DNA of 56,945 bases, from contig WGNW01000091.1 in NCBI GenBank assembly GCA_016124315.1, forward strand, positions 1-56,945. Direction: 5' to 3'. This document shows positions 38,796 to 48,697 of the stretch, piece by piece. Numbering within the stretch: position 1 is the first letter of the stretch; each line of letters opens with the position of its first letter. The notes beneath the pieces are model-generated. The model ran no database searches and was not told the DNA's origin. It was given only the letters and a program-made list of their open reading frames with translations. Both the position numbers and the translations under genes were made by a program. The DNA comes from Alphaproteobacteria bacterium. GTDB lineage: Bacteria > Pseudomonadota > Alphaproteobacteria > SMXS01.

Positions 38796-40637
38796 CTAAC
38801 GGCGCCACCAGACCGGCTTGGGGATCTTCGGCAGCCGGCGGGCCAGCGGCTGCCAGATCGCCGAGCGGGCCCAGATCAGCAGCGGGTCGATGCGGCGCAG
38901 CGAGCCCTCCATGGGCTCCAGGTCGATGGCGACCCGGCTTACCTCGCCCTTCCGGGTCTCGGCGACGATCAGCTCGATGGCGCCCAGCCGCAGCCGGCGC
39001 CCGGCCATCGGGGCGCGGAACAGGTGGCTTTCCATGAAGCGGCCCACCGGCACGTCGCGCTGGTTGCGCGGCAGGCTCACGCCGTAGATGTCGGCCACGG
39101 CGCCCACCGGCGTGTCGCCCGCGAAAGCGAACTCGCCCAGCAGCTCGACGGCGGTGTCCCGCACCCCTGACTTGGAGCCGAAGATGCGGTCGAGCAGCGC
39201 CAGGTGGTCGGGCGGGCTGAGCAGCAGCACGTCGTCGCCCGGCGCCAGCAGGTCCATCTCGCCCGGGTTGCGGATCGTCCCGTCGCGGACGATGGAGACG
39301 ATGTCGACGTCTTCCGGCAGCGGCAGGCGGGCGAGGCTGCGCCGCATGGCCAGGCTGAAGGGCTGCACCGTGTAGGCGAGCATGCCGCGGCCGATGTCGT
39401 GGGGCAGGTCGATGTCCACCCGCGGCGGCGCGTCCGGCCTGGGCGGCAGCACCACGGCGAGCCAGCGTCCGGAAACGCCGATGGTCCAGCCCTGCACGAT
39501 GAGCGAGGTGATCACCACCATGTAGACCACGCCGAACCAGGTCTCGGCGCCGGGGATGCCGGCCAGCACCGGGATGGTGCCCAGATAGATGGGCACCGCG
39601 CCGCGCAGCCCCACCCATGAGACGAAACCGATCTCGCGCGGGCTGTAGCGGAACGGCGCCAGGCAGAGGAAGCCGGCGACGGGCCGCGCCAGGAAGATCA
39701 GCACGGCGGCGATGCCGACCGAGGCGGCCAGCGTCGGCACCAGCTTGGAGGGTGTGATCAGCAGGCCGAGGATCAGGAACATGGCGATCTGGCTGAGCCA
39801 CGCCATGCCGTCGGTGAACCGGTTGATCAGGTGGGTCGCCCGGTGCCGCCGCCGGCCGAACACGTAGCCCGCCAGGTAGACGGCGAGGAAGCCGCTGGCG
39901 CCCACGGTCTGGGCGGCGGCGAACACGAACAGCCCGCCGGCCACCGCCAGAACCGGGTAGAGGCCGGCCGACAGGTTGAGCCGGTTGACCAGCGCCAGCA
40001 GCGCCGCGCCACCGGCCACGCCCAGCACCACGCCGCCCAGCAGCTGCACGAACGCTTCGGTCAGCAGCGTCTGCAGGGCCGTGCCCATGGAACTGCCGGC
40101 GTTGATCTGCAGCAGGGTGAGGAAGGTCAGGGTCAGGAACACGGCCATGGGGTCGTTGAGGCCGGCCTCCACCTCGAGGGTGGCGCGCAGCCGGTCGCGC
40201 AGGCGCACGCCGCGGACGTTGAGCAGGAAGAACACCGCCGCGGCGTCGGTGGAGGCGACGATGGAGCCCACCAGCAGGCCCTCGATCCAGCCGATGCCCA
40301 TGAACCACTTGGCGGCCACGCCGGTGATTCCCGCCGTCACCGCCACGCCCAGGGTGGCGAGGGTGGACGACGGCGCCAGCGCCGCGCGGAAGTCCTTGCG
40401 CTCGGTGCGCAGGCCGCCGTCGAACAGGATGATGGCGAGCGCCAGGCTGCCGACGCCGTAGGCGACGTGGAAGTTGTCGAAGATGATGCCGCCCGGCCCG
40501 TCCTCGCCGGCCAGCATGCCGAGCCCCAGGAACACCAGCAGCAGCGGCGCGCCGAAGCGCGCCGACACCAGCCCGACCAGGATGCTGAGGACGATCAGCC
40601 CCGAGGACAGCAGGATGACGTGGTTGATCCACTCCAT
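38796..40637 (-). CDS. K+/H+ antiporter, CPA1/NhaP2 (CvrA) type
   Basis: 613 aa. Twelve-helix CPA1 exchanger core (VSARFGAPLLLVFLGLGMLAGEDGPGGIIF; IVASTDAAAVFFLLNVRGVRLRDRLRATLEVEAGLNDPMAVFLTL, where STDAAA and ND-type motifs are the ion site). A C-terminal RCK_C-like domain and a transporter-associated region (~400-613; PEDVDIVSIVRDGTIRNPGEMDLLAPGDDVLLLSPP) follow. Expels K+ in exchange for protons for volume and pH control. Opposite strand to RidA, 13 bp apart. Confidence 0.92.
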   Translation of the reverse strand: MEWINHVILLSSGLIVLSILVGLVSARFGAPLLLVFLGLGMLAGEDGPGGIIFDNFHVAYGVGSLALAIILFDGGLRTERKDFRAALAPSSTLATLGVAVTAGITGVAAKWFMGIGWIEGLLVGSIVASTDAAAVFFLLNVRGVRLRDRLRATLEVEAGLNDPMAVFLTLTFLTLLQINAGSSMGTALQTLLTEAFVQLLGGVVLGVAGGAALLALVNRLNLSAGLYPVLAVAGGLFVFAAAQTVGASGFLAVYLAGYVFGRRRHRATHLINRFTDGMAWLSQIAMFLILGLLITPSKLVPTLAASVGIAAVLIFLARPVAGFLCLAPFRYSPREIGFVSWVGLRGAVPIYLGTIPVLAGIPGAETWFGVVYMVVITSLIVQGWTIGVSGRWLAVVLPPRPDAPPRVDIDLPHDIGRGMLAYTVQPFSLAMRRSLARLPLPEDVDIVSIVRDGTIRNPGEMDLLAPGDDVLLLSPPDHLALLDRIFGSKSGVRDTAVELLGEFAFAGDTPVGAVADIYGVSLPRNQRDVPVGRFMESHLFRAPMAGRRLRLGAIELIVAETRKGEVSRVAIDLEPMEGSLRRIDPLLIWARSAIWQPLARRLPKIPKPVWWRR

Positions 40638-40814
40638 GGTCGGTATCAGGCGTCCAATATGGCCGGCTCCGGCGACCGGCCGATCCGGCGCGTCATAAAG
40701 CGTAGCACCCGTGGCGTAACGGATGCGTGAATTGCGAGCGGGCGCGCGAATGCCCCTCCCGGCCTATAAATAGGTCAACATTACTGTCTGAATAGGTCCG
40801 GCCGTTCGGTTCCT

Positions 40815-41684
40815 TCAGGGCTGCGGTCCGGTCTCCATGGGCGTATCGGGGTCGGCCGACCATTCGGACAGCGAGCCGTCGTAGACCGCGACGTCCTCGT
40901 AGCCAAGCCGGGCGAGGGCGAAGGCGGTCAGCGTCGCGGCGATGCCGCCGCCGCAATAGGTGACCACCGGACGCTCGCCGCCGGCGCCGATGGTCTCGAA
41001 GCGCGCCCGAAGCGTCTCGTCGTCGAGCAGGCGCATGGACTCGTCGACCATCTCCGTGACCGGCAGGTTGACGCTGCCGGCGATCCGGCCGCGGCGCGGG
41101 CCCGCGGCGGCCCTGCCCTCGTGGATGTCCCGGGAGAGGCCGTTGACGATGCAGGTGCGGCCGTCGCCGACCGCCTCCTTCACCGCCTGCTTGTCGGCGA
41201 ACAGGCCGTCGCGGGGGCGGGCGGTGAAGCGCGCCGGCGGGTAGGCCGCCTGCGCGTCGGAGACGGGCCGGCCTTCCGCCTTCCAGGCGGCCCAGCCGCC
41301 GTTCAGCACCGCCGCGTCGTCGAAGCCGAAGGCGCGCAGCATCCACCAGACGCGGGTCGCCCACACCGGCAGCCCGGCGCAGTAGAGCACCACCCGGCTG
41401 CCGTCGCCTAGGCCGGCGGCGCCGACGGCGCGCTCGAACTGCGCCGCGGAAGGCATCATGAAGCGCAGCGACCCGGACGTGTCCGACAGGTCGCTCACCA
41501 GGTCCAGGAACCCGGCACCCGGGATGTGCGACTTCGCCCAGTGGGCGCGGCCGCTCTCGATCCGCACGCCGCCGTCGCCGTCGGGCGTCAGGAACACGGT
41601 GCAGTCGAAGACGCGCAGGTCCGGGTCGTCCAGATGGCCGGCGAGCCAGTCGGTTTCCACCAGGCCGCCCTTTGCGAAGCTCAT
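40815..41684 (-). CDS. sseA: 3-mercaptopyruvate/thiosulfate sulfurtransferase
   Basis: 289 aa, GGAGA six bases before the ATG. Two rhodanese domains: an inactive N-terminal one (VETDWLAGHLDDPDLRVFDCTVFLTPDG…) and a C-terminal one with the active Cys in VTYCGGGIAAT (TxCGxGxxA pattern). Transfers sulfur from mercaptopyruvate or thiosulfate to cyanide/thiols. The 177-bp gap before it carries repeats AATAGGTC at 40767 and 40789. Confidence 0.9.
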   Translation of the reverse strand: MSFAKGGLVETDWLAGHLDDPDLRVFDCTVFLTPDGDGGVRIESGRAHWAKSHIPGAGFLDLVSDLSDTSGSLRFMMPSAAQFERAVGAAGLGDGSRVVLYCAGLPVWATRVWWMLRAFGFDDAAVLNGGWAAWKAEGRPVSDAQAAYPPARFTARPRDGLFADKQAVKEAVGDGRTCIVNGLSRDIHEGRAAAGPRRGRIAGSVNLPVTEMVDESMRLLDDETLRARFETIGAGGERPVVTYCGGGIAATLTAFALARLGYEDVAVYDGSLSEWSADPDTPMETGPQP

Positions 41685-41814
41685 GGCACTCTCCCTGTTT
41701 CCCGGCACAGCATAGCCGAGAGCGGCCCGCGAATCCGCAGCCTCGGTGCTTGGTGGCGCGGATTTGGCTGTGCTATGAACCGCGCAACCTGAAATTCACC
41801 AAGCGGGGAAGCAC

Positions 41815-43323
41815 GTGAGCAAGCAGAACGAAATCGTCGGCGTGCTGGGCGCCGGCGCCATGGGCCGGGGCATCGTGCAGATCGCGCTCCAGGCGGGATG
41901 TCCGGTGCGCCTGTTCGACATGAACACGGCCGCCATGGAGGAGGCCAAGGGCTTCATCGGCAAGATGATCGACCGCGCCGCCGAGAAGGGGCAGATGGAG
42001 AAGGCCGACGCCGAGGCGGCCAAGGCCAACCTGACGCTGGTCGACGGGCTGGACGGCTTCTCCGACTGCACCGTGGTGGTCGAGGCGATCCTCGAGAACC
42101 TGGACGTGAAGAAGAAGGTCTTCGCGGATCTGGAGGCAGTGGTCGGCGAGGACTGCATCCTGTCGACCAACACCTCGTCGCTCAGCGTCACCGCCATCGC
42201 CGCCGCCTGCCAGCGTCCGGGACGGGTCGCCGGCTACCACTTCTTCAACCCGGTGCCGCTGATGAAGGTGGTCGAGGTGGTCAAGGCGCTGATGACCGAG
42301 GACTGGGTGGTCGACCGGCTCAACGCCCTGGCGCACGCCATGGGCCACCGCCCGGTCGGCGCCAAGGACACGCCCGGCTTTCTGGTCAACCACGCCGGCC
42401 GCGCCTACTACACGGAAGGTTTCCGCATCCTGTCGGAAGGCGTCGCCGAGTACCCGGTGATCGACGACGTGCTGCGCGATGCCTGCGGCTTCCGCATGGG
42501 CTGCTTCGAACTGCTCGACCTGACCGGCCTCGACGTCTCGTTCCCGGTGATGGTCAGCATCTGGCAGCAGTTCTTCAACGAGCCGCGCTACGTGCCGAAC
42601 CCGCTGGCGCCCCAGCGGGTCGCCGGCGGCCTCTACGGCCGCAAGACCGGCCGCGGCTTCTACACCTACCAGGACGGCAGGCGGAATACCTTCCCCCGCA
42701 CGCCGGCGCCCGCGGCGCTTCCCGAGGCGGTTTGGGTCTCCAAGGCCAGCGCAGAAGTGCAGCAGATCGTCGCCGACCTCGCCAAGGCCAACGGCGTGAA
42801 GCTGGTCGAGACGCCGGACGGCGGTGCGCTCAACATCGTTTCGCCGGTCGGCAAGGACGCCACCACCACAGCGCTGGAACTGGGCGTCGATCCGGCGAGC
42901 ACGGTGGCCGTCGATCCGCTGTTCGGCCTCGCCACCCACCGCACCCTGATGACCACGCCGGTGACCGCGCCGGAGATGCGCGACGCCGCCCACGGGCTGT
43001 TCGCCAAGGCCGCCGAGGCGGTCTCGGTGATCCACGACAGCCCCGGCTTCATCGCCCAGCGGGTGATTGCCTGCATCGTCAACGTCGGCTGCGAGATCGC
43101 CCAGCAGCGGATCGCCACGCCCGACGACATCAACGCCGCCGTGCGCCTGGGCCTGGGCTATCCCAAGGGGCCGCTGGAGTTTGGCGACGCGCTCGGCGCC
43201 CGCACCGTGCTCGACATCCTGGAGGCGATGTACGAATTCTACGGCGACCCGCGCTACCGGCCGAGCCCGTGGCTCAAGCGCCGCGCGCTGCTGGGCGTGT
43301 CGCTCACCACGCCGGAAGGCTGA
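41815..43323 (+). CDS. 3-hydroxyacyl-CoA dehydrogenase (PaaH/PaaC-like)
   Basis: 502 aa, GTG start. GAGAMGRGIVQ (NAD-binding, ~11-21), HFFNPVPLMKVVEVV, and a second 3HCDH C-terminal domain (LEMKVIDL-type region; VSVIHDSPGFIAQRVIACIVNVGCEI and DDINAAVRLGLGYPKGPLEFGDALG). Length ~500 aa fits PaaH-type enzymes. Oxidises 3-hydroxyacyl-CoA in beta-oxidation or phenylacetate degradation; no paa cluster is adjacent. Confidence 0.9.
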   Translation: MSKQNEIVGVLGAGAMGRGIVQIALQAGCPVRLFDMNTAAMEEAKGFIGKMIDRAAEKGQMEKADAEAAKANLTLVDGLDGFSDCTVVVEAILENLDVKKKVFADLEAVVGEDCILSTNTSSLSVTAIAAACQRPGRVAGYHFFNPVPLMKVVEVVKALMTEDWVVDRLNALAHAMGHRPVGAKDTPGFLVNHAGRAYYTEGFRILSEGVAEYPVIDDVLRDACGFRMGCFELLDLTGLDVSFPVMVSIWQQFFNEPRYVPNPLAPQRVAGGLYGRKTGRGFYTYQDGRRNTFPRTPAPAALPEAVWVSKASAEVQQIVADLAKANGVKLVETPDGGALNIVSPVGKDATTTALELGVDPASTVAVDPLFGLATHRTLMTTPVTAPEMRDAAHGLFAKAAEAVSVIHDSPGFIAQRVIACIVNVGCEIAQQRIATPDDINAAVRLGLGYPKGPLEFGDALGARTVLDILEAMYEFYGDPRYRPSPWLKRRALLGVSLTTPEG

Positions 43324-43327
43324 GCCC

Positions 43328-44230
43328 TCAGGCGGGCTGGATCAGGTTCAGGGTTTCGTCCGCCAGGGAGATGCGCACCGGCCCCTCGCCGTGGAAGTCG
43401 CCGTCGATCTCCACCTGGGCGTGGGGCGCGTCGGGGATGAGGATTTCCCGCGCCTCGATGATGTGCACGTCCTTCTCCCGGTCGAGCCGGCTGCGCCCGA
43501 TCGCCATCAGGTAGCGGGCCAGCGCACAGCGCGAGCGGCCGGGCATCAGGCAGACCTGCAGCGACGGCGCCGCCAGGCTGGCGCGGGGCGCGATCACGTA
43601 GCTGCCGGCATAGCAGCGGCTCTTCGACACGATCACCCAGGCCGCCTCGTAGGACCTGCCGTCGACCACGGCGTGGAAGCTCTCCCGCGGGCCGTCGAGC
43701 CACTCCATCAGGCCGGCCACGCCGTAGGCCAGTTTGCCCCAGCGGTATTTTATCTCCTTGTCGACGCGGGCGACGGTCCGCGCGTCGTAGCCGATCCCCG
43801 CCATCATCAGGAACCGCCGCCCGTCGATGTCCCCGAGGTGGACGGGCTGGACGGCGCCGCCGATCAGCACCGCCGAAACCGGGCCGGACCACCGCCCGAT
43901 CCCCAGTTCGTTGGCCAGCACGTTGGCGGTGCCCATGGGGATGATGCCCAGCGGCAGCGGGCTGCCGGCAATGCCGTTGACCATCTCGTTGATGGTGCCG
44001 TCCCCGCCGGCGGCGACGAGTGCGTCGGGCGGCGACTCTCCGTGCGCCGCATCACGAGCGATCCGTTCGGCGTCACCGGCCGCTTCGGTCTCGACGACCT
44101 GAAGTGAAATGCCGGCGTGGCGCAGCTTTTCCAGGGTATGGCGCAGGAATTTCTGGCGGCGTCGTCCCGCGATCGGGTTGACGACGACCAGAAAGCGGCG
44201 GGCGGCACGCTCGGTGTGCGGATCGGACAT
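43328..44230 (-). CDS. Diacylglycerol kinase-family lipid kinase
   Basis: 300 aa from ATG at 44228-44230; an ATG 17 codons earlier (44281) overlaps the divergent gene and is less likely. DAGK catalytic motif VVVNPIAGRRR, then VAAGGDGTINEMVNGIAGS…LGIIPMGTANVLANELGI; C-terminal part ends SLADETLNLIQPA. Phosphorylates diacylglycerol or a related lipid (YegS-like). Divergent from the LpxH-like gene, which suggests linked lipid metabolism. Confidence 0.9.
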   Translation of the reverse strand: MSDPHTERAARRFLVVVNPIAGRRRQKFLRHTLEKLRHAGISLQVVETEAAGDAERIARDAAHGESPPDALVAAGGDGTINEMVNGIAGSPLPLGIIPMGTANVLANELGIGRWSGPVSAVLIGGAVQPVHLGDIDGRRFLMMAGIGYDARTVARVDKEIKYRWGKLAYGVAGLMEWLDGPRESFHAVVDGRSYEAAWVIVSKSRCYAGSYVIAPRASLAAPSLQVCLMPGRSRCALARYLMAIGRSRLDREKDVHIIEAREILIPDAPHAQVEIDGDFHGEGPVRISLADETLNLIQPA

Positions 44231-44430
44231 AAATCTGTAACTGGTGAGACGTATTTTAGGAGCCACAAGATGTAGTGACATGCGGGATCATAGCAAGAAA
44301 GATTCCGAGTTTGATGATCCGACAGGCACAAACTTCCAGGCGTCAGGTCTTGGCCGAGGACTGGCGAGGCCGGGCGCCCGGTACCGGAGTCCCGGGTGCG
44401 TCGCGCTCCAAGGGTGCGAAGGAAGAGGCG

Positions 44431-45249
44431 GTGAAACCCGTGCTGGACGAGGGCGGGCTGCGCTACCGCACCGTGTGGATTTCCGACATCCATCTCGGCA
44501 CCAGGGGGTGCCAGGCCGAGTACCTGCTCGACTTCCTGAAATACTCCGAATGCGACACCCTCTACCTGGTTGGCGACATCATCGACGGCTGGCGGCTGAA
44601 GAAGAGCTGGTACTGGCCGCAGACCCACAACGACGTGGTGCAGAAGGTGCTGCGCAAGGCCCGCAAGGGCACCGAGGTGATCTACGTCACCGGCAACCAC
44701 GACGAGGGCCTGCGCGACTTCGCGGGGCATTTCTTCGGCGGCGTGCTGGTCACCAATGAGGTGATCCACGAAACCGCCGACGGGCGCCGGTTCCTGGTCT
44801 TCCACGGCGATGCCTTCGACGCCGTGGTGAAACATGCGCGGTGGCTGGCGTTCCTGGGCGACTACGCCTACCACGTGGCGCTCACCCTGAACCGGCTGTT
44901 CAACGCGGTGCGCCGGCGCCTCGGCTACTCCTACTGGTCGCTCTCCGCCTACCTCAAGTTCAAGGTGAAGAACGCCGTGGAGTTCATCAGCCGCTTCGAG
45001 GGCGCGGTGGCGCAGGAATGCGCCGAACGCGGGCTCGACGGCGTGATCTGCGGCCACATCCACCACGCCGAGATGCGCCAGATGAACGGCGTGCTCTACT
45101 GCAACGACGGCGACTGGGTGGAAAGCTGCACGGCGCTGGTCGAGCATCCCGACGGGCGGCTCGAGGTGCTGCGCTGGCTCGATGTCGCCGGGCAGTACGA
45201 ACTGGCCGGCAAGACCGCGCCGGCCTCGTCCGGCAGCGTTCCCGCCTGA
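44431..45249 (+). CDS. UDP-2,3-diacylglucosamine diphosphatase-like metallophosphoesterase
   Basis: 272 aa from a GTG with GGAAGAGG upstream. Metallophosphoesterase motifs: VWISDIHLGTRG (DxH), GDIIDGW (GDxxDxW), GNHDEGLR (GNHD) and VICGHIHHA (GHxH). It belongs with LpxH-like enzymes. Here it pairs with a glycosyltransferase 60 bp on and a divergent lipid kinase, a set that would suit synthesis of a membrane glycolipid rather than core lipid A, by inference. Confidence 0.88.
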   Translation: MKPVLDEGGLRYRTVWISDIHLGTRGCQAEYLLDFLKYSECDTLYLVGDIIDGWRLKKSWYWPQTHNDVVQKVLRKARKGTEVIYVTGNHDEGLRDFAGHFFGGVLVTNEVIHETADGRRFLVFHGDAFDAVVKHARWLAFLGDYAYHVALTLNRLFNAVRRRLGYSYWSLSAYLKFKVKNAVEFISRFEGAVAQECAERGLDGVICGHIHHAEMRQMNGVLYCNDGDWVESCTALVEHPDGRLEVLRWLDVAGQYELAGKTAPASSGSVPA

Positions 45250-45308
45250 TGGCGCCGCGAGAGGTGGGCGCGCGCGTTTCCCTTCCAACCAATCGACAGG
45301 GCCCTAGC

Positions 45309-46346
45309 ATGAAGATCGCCATCGTCAGCGATGCCTGGTATCCGCAGGTCAACGGCGTGGTCCGCACGCTCGACACCACGCGCAGCGAGCTCCTGAAGAT
45401 GGGGCACGAGGTGCTGATGATCACGCCGGATCTGTTCCGCACCGTGCCGATGCCGACCTATCCGGAGATCCGGCTCGCGGTGCTGCCGCGCCGCCGGGTG
45501 CACAATATGCTGGCGGCGTTCCAGCCCGATGCGATCCATATCGCCACCGAAGGGCCGCTGGGATGGGCGGCGCGCCGGGTCTGCCTGAAGTCCGACCTGT
45601 CGTTCACCACCGCCTTCCACACCCGCTTCGCCGAATACGTCGCCGCCCGCTTCCACGTGCCGCTGTCGTGGAGCTACGCCATGCTGCGGCGGTTCCACAG
45701 CCCGGCGCTGCGCGTGATGGCGGCCACCGAATCCCTGCGCAAGGAACTGGAGGGGCGCGGGTTCGGGCGCACCGCCCTGTTCTCCCGCGGCGTCGACACC
45801 AGCGTCTTCCAGCCGCAGCAGAAGACCGATCTGGGCATGCTGCGGCCGATCTACACCTATGTGGGCCGCGTGGCGGTGGAGAAGAACCTGGAGGCCTTTC
45901 TCAGCCTCGACCTTCCGGGCACCAAGGTGGTGGTGGGCGACGGGCCGCAGCTCGACGATTTGCGCGAGGAATATCCCGAGGTGGTGTTCACCGGCGTCAA
46001 GCGGGGCGAGGAACTGGCCCGCTACTACGCCCAGAGCGACGTGTTCGTGTTCCCCAGCAAGACCGATACCTTCGGCCTGGTGATCCTGGAGGCGCTGGCC
46101 TGCGGCGTGCCGGTGGCCGCCTATCCGGTGCCCGGCCCGCTGGACGTGCTGGGCGAGCGGGCGTGCCGCGACGACCAGCAGGGGCCGCAGGCAGTGGGCT
46201 GCCTGTCGGACGACCTGGCCGCCGCCATCGCCGGCGCGCTGCGCCTCGACCCGGAAGCCTGCCAGGACTTCGCCCGGCAGTTCAGCTGGGAGGCCTGCAC
46301 CCGCCAGTTCGTGGAGAACCTCGCCCCTTTGGAGGTCGCGGCCTGA
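45309..46346 (+). CDS. GT4-family glycosyltransferase
   Basis: 345 aa. N-terminal DAWYPQVNGVVRTLDTTRSELLKMGHEVLMITPD, middle FHTRFAEYVAARF, C-terminal YVGRVAVEKNLEAFL, GPQLDDLREEYPEVVFTGVKRGEELARYYAQSDVFVFPSKTDTFGLVILEALACGVPVAAYPVPGP (Glu-x7-Glu donor site). Retaining GT-B transferase; relatives attach hexoses to diacylglycerol or mannose to lipids. Likely co-transcribed with the LpxH-like gene. Confidence 0.92.
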   Translation: MKIAIVSDAWYPQVNGVVRTLDTTRSELLKMGHEVLMITPDLFRTVPMPTYPEIRLAVLPRRRVHNMLAAFQPDAIHIATEGPLGWAARRVCLKSDLSFTTAFHTRFAEYVAARFHVPLSWSYAMLRRFHSPALRVMAATESLRKELEGRGFGRTALFSRGVDTSVFQPQQKTDLGMLRPIYTYVGRVAVEKNLEAFLSLDLPGTKVVVGDGPQLDDLREEYPEVVFTGVKRGEELARYYAQSDVFVFPSKTDTFGLVILEALACGVPVAAYPVPGPLDVLGERACRDDQQGPQAVGCLSDDLAAAIAGALRLDPEACQDFARQFSWEACTRQFVENLAPLEVAA

Positions 46347-46435
46347 AGCCCTGCCGCTGCTTCTAGGCCGCTCTTTCCGTTTCCCCGGCACCGCAAACCC
46401 TCTAAGTTCGGGTCAGCACAGAACGGGGAACATGC

Positions 46436-47086
46436 ATGAAGCTGTACGGCGCATCGTTTTCGCCCTTCGTGGCGCGGGTGAGAACCTTGCTCGCGTTCAA
46501 GGGCCTGGACTATCAGCAGGAACTGCCGCCCGGCGGCCTGCCCAAGTCGCCCGACTATCTGAAGATCAATCCCATCGGCAAGGTGCCGACGCTGGTCGAC
46601 GGCGACCTGATCCTGCCGGAATCCGAGGTGATCTGCGAATATCTCGAGGACACCCGGCCCGAGCCGGCGCTGCGTCCGGCCGACCCGGCGGCCCGCGCCC
46701 GAAGCCGCCTGGTGAACCGGGTGGCCGACCTCTACGTGATGGGCGCCATGTTCCCGCTGTTTCCCCAGCTCAACCCGGCGACCCGCGACAAGGCGGCGGC
46801 CGAGGCGGGCGTGGCGGCGCTGAGGGCCGGCCTCGGATGGCTCGACGGCTTCATGGAGGGCGAGGAGTTCGCGGTCGGCGGCGCCATGACCATGGCGGAT
46901 TGCGCGGTGCCGCCGATCCTGTTCTTCGTCCATTACGTCATGTCCCATTTCGGCGACCACGAGCCGTTGCGCGACCTGCCCAAGCTCGACGCCTACTGGG
47001 TGAACATGAGCCGGCATCCGGTCTGCGGGCCGGTGCTCGACGAGATGGACACCACCTTCAAGGCCATGCTGGCCAGCCGCGGTTAA
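46436..47086 (+). CDS. Glutathione S-transferase family protein
   Basis: 216 aa. Thioredoxin-fold N-terminal domain (MKLYGASFSPFVARVRTLLAFKGLDYQ; INPIGKVPTLVDGDLILPESEVICEYLEDT with cis-Pro and ESxxI motif) and helical C-terminal domain. Substrate unknown. Thirteen bp upstream of an SDR gene, so possibly one operon. Confidence 0.93.
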   Translation: MKLYGASFSPFVARVRTLLAFKGLDYQQELPPGGLPKSPDYLKINPIGKVPTLVDGDLILPESEVICEYLEDTRPEPALRPADPAARARSRLVNRVADLYVMGAMFPLFPQLNPATRDKAAAEAGVAALRAGLGWLDGFMEGEEFAVGGAMTMADCAVPPILFFVHYVMSHFGDHEPLRDLPKLDAYWVNMSRHPVCGPVLDEMDTTFKAMLASRG

Positions 47087-47099
47087 GGGAGACGCAGCC

Positions 47100-47939
47100 A
47101 TGGGAGACCTGAGCGGAAAAGTGATCATCGTCACCGGCGCCGGCCGCAAGCGCGGCCTGGGCCGGGCGATTGCCCTCAAGCTCGCCGCCGACGGCGCCGA
47201 CGTGGCCGTCTCGGCCTATCCGCGCGACCCGTCGAGCTTTCCGGAGCACGAGAAGGCGGAAGGCTGGAAGGGCGCCGAGAGCGTCGCCGAGGAGATCCGC
47301 GCCCTCGGCCGCCGCGCCGTCGCCATCCCGTGCGACGTCACCAAGCGCGACCAGGTGGAAAACCTGATCGCCACCACGGAAGGGGAGCTCGGCCCGCTGT
47401 TCGGCGTGGTGAACAATGCCGGCGTGCCCAGCGACGCGGGCGCGGCCTCCGTCGTCGATATGGACGACGACCTCTGGTACAGCACCATCGACGTCAACCT
47501 CAACGGCGTCTACCTGGTCTCCAAGCTGGGCGCCAAGGCCATGCTGAAGAACCCCCAGGGCGGCGCCATCGTCAACATCTCGTCCATGGCCGGCCGGGTC
47601 GGCCTGCCGCTCTACGGCGCCTATTGCGCCTCCAAGTTCGCGGTGATCGGCCTCACCCAGCAGATGGCCGTGGAACTGGCCAAGCAGGGCATCCGGGTCA
47701 ACTGCATCTGCCCCGGCTCCACCGACACGGACATGATGGACAGCACCTTCAAGCGCACCGCCGAACTGATGCAGCGCGAGTTCAAGGACGTGAAGCAGGG
47801 CGTGCGTACGGTCATCCCCATGGACCGCCAGGGCCGTCCGTCCGAGCAGGCTGCGGCGGTCGCCTTCCTGCTCAGCCCGGAAGCCTCCTACATCACCGGC
47901 CAGACCCTCAACGTGGACGGCGGCTTGCGCATGGATTGA
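47100..47939 (+). CDS. SDR-family oxidoreductase
   Basis: 279 aa. TGAGRKRGLGRAI nucleotide-binding motif, NNAGV, Ser in VNISSMA, YCASKFAV (YxxxK) and GGLRMD end. Length is slightly above FabG because of an insertion (YPRDPSSFPEHEKAEGWKG). Substrate unknown; lies between GST and a PNPOx-like gene. Confidence 0.92.
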   Translation: MGDLSGKVIIVTGAGRKRGLGRAIALKLAADGADVAVSAYPRDPSSFPEHEKAEGWKGAESVAEEIRALGRRAVAIPCDVTKRDQVENLIATTEGELGPLFGVVNNAGVPSDAGAASVVDMDDDLWYSTIDVNLNGVYLVSKLGAKAMLKNPQGGAIVNISSMAGRVGLPLYGAYCASKFAVIGLTQQMAVELAKQGIRVNCICPGSTDTDMMDSTFKRTAELMQREFKDVKQGVRTVIPMDRQGRPSEQAAAVAFLLSPEASYITGQTLNVDGGLRMD

Positions 47940-48082
47940 GCCGTCGGGACCACCCGCTTCGCCGCCGTCGGCGCGGCGGGGCGGATGGTGCGAAAAGTTC
48001 GGCGTTGATGATTGTTATTTGCCGCGGCTTGCGCGACAGTGGCCGGCGGAGATTCCGGATTCGCCAGTCAGGGGAGGTATTG

Positions 48083-48676
48083 ATGGCGCAGACTCACGAT
48101 CATGAAATCGTCTCGATCTATCCGTTCACGGAGGACGAGGTGGAGAAGCTCATGTCCAACTCCAACGAGTGCGTGCTGATGTGGGCCACCAAGGACGGCT
48201 GGCCCGTGGGCGTGACCCACGCCTTCGTCTACAAGGACGGCAAGATCTGGCTCACCTTCGCCGAGCACCGTCACCGGGCGGCGGCGATCCGCCGCGACAA
48301 CCGGGTGTCGGTCAACGTCAGCAGCGGCGGCTACCCCAAGGGCGCGTCCGACGACCTGCCGACCGGCGCCATCACCTTCAAGGGCAGGGGCGAGTTCTTC
48401 GACGACGACACCACCAAGGAGTGGTTCTACCGGGCGCTGTCGAAGAAGCTCAACCCGAACAGCAAGGAAGGCGAGGAGTTCTTCTACAACCTGCTCGATT
48501 CGCCGCTGCGGGTGATCCTGGCGATCACGCCCGAGAAGCGCATCATGTACAATGGCGGCCTCGCCCGCCGGCACATGGAAGGCACCATCGAGGAGAAGGA
48601 CCTCGGCGAACGCAAGAGCGGCGACAAGGAGCGGATGAACGCCGAGCGTGCCAAGCGCGGCCTGGCGCCCCGCTGA
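48083..48676 (+). CDS. Pyridoxamine 5'-phosphate oxidase-like FMN-binding protein
   Basis: 197 aa, GGGGAGG six bases before the ATG. Split-barrel FMN-binding pattern: VLMWATKDGWPVGVTHAFVYKDGKIWLTFAEHRHRAAAIRRDNRVSVNVSS. The C-terminal half (ATKEWFYRALSKKLNPNSKEGEEFFYNLLDSPLRVILAITPEKRIMYNGG) is less conserved. Probable flavin-dependent oxidase or heme/F420-type binding protein; reaction unknown. Confidence 0.85.
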   Translation: MAQTHDHEIVSIYPFTEDEVEKLMSNSNECVLMWATKDGWPVGVTHAFVYKDGKIWLTFAEHRHRAAAIRRDNRVSVNVSSGGYPKGASDDLPTGAITFKGRGEFFDDDTTKEWFYRALSKKLNPNSKEGEEFFYNLLDSPLRVILAITPEKRIMYNGGLARRHMEGTIEEKDLGERKSGDKERMNAERAKRGLAPR

Positions 48677-48697
48677 TCCGACCCCGGCCGCGTACGG

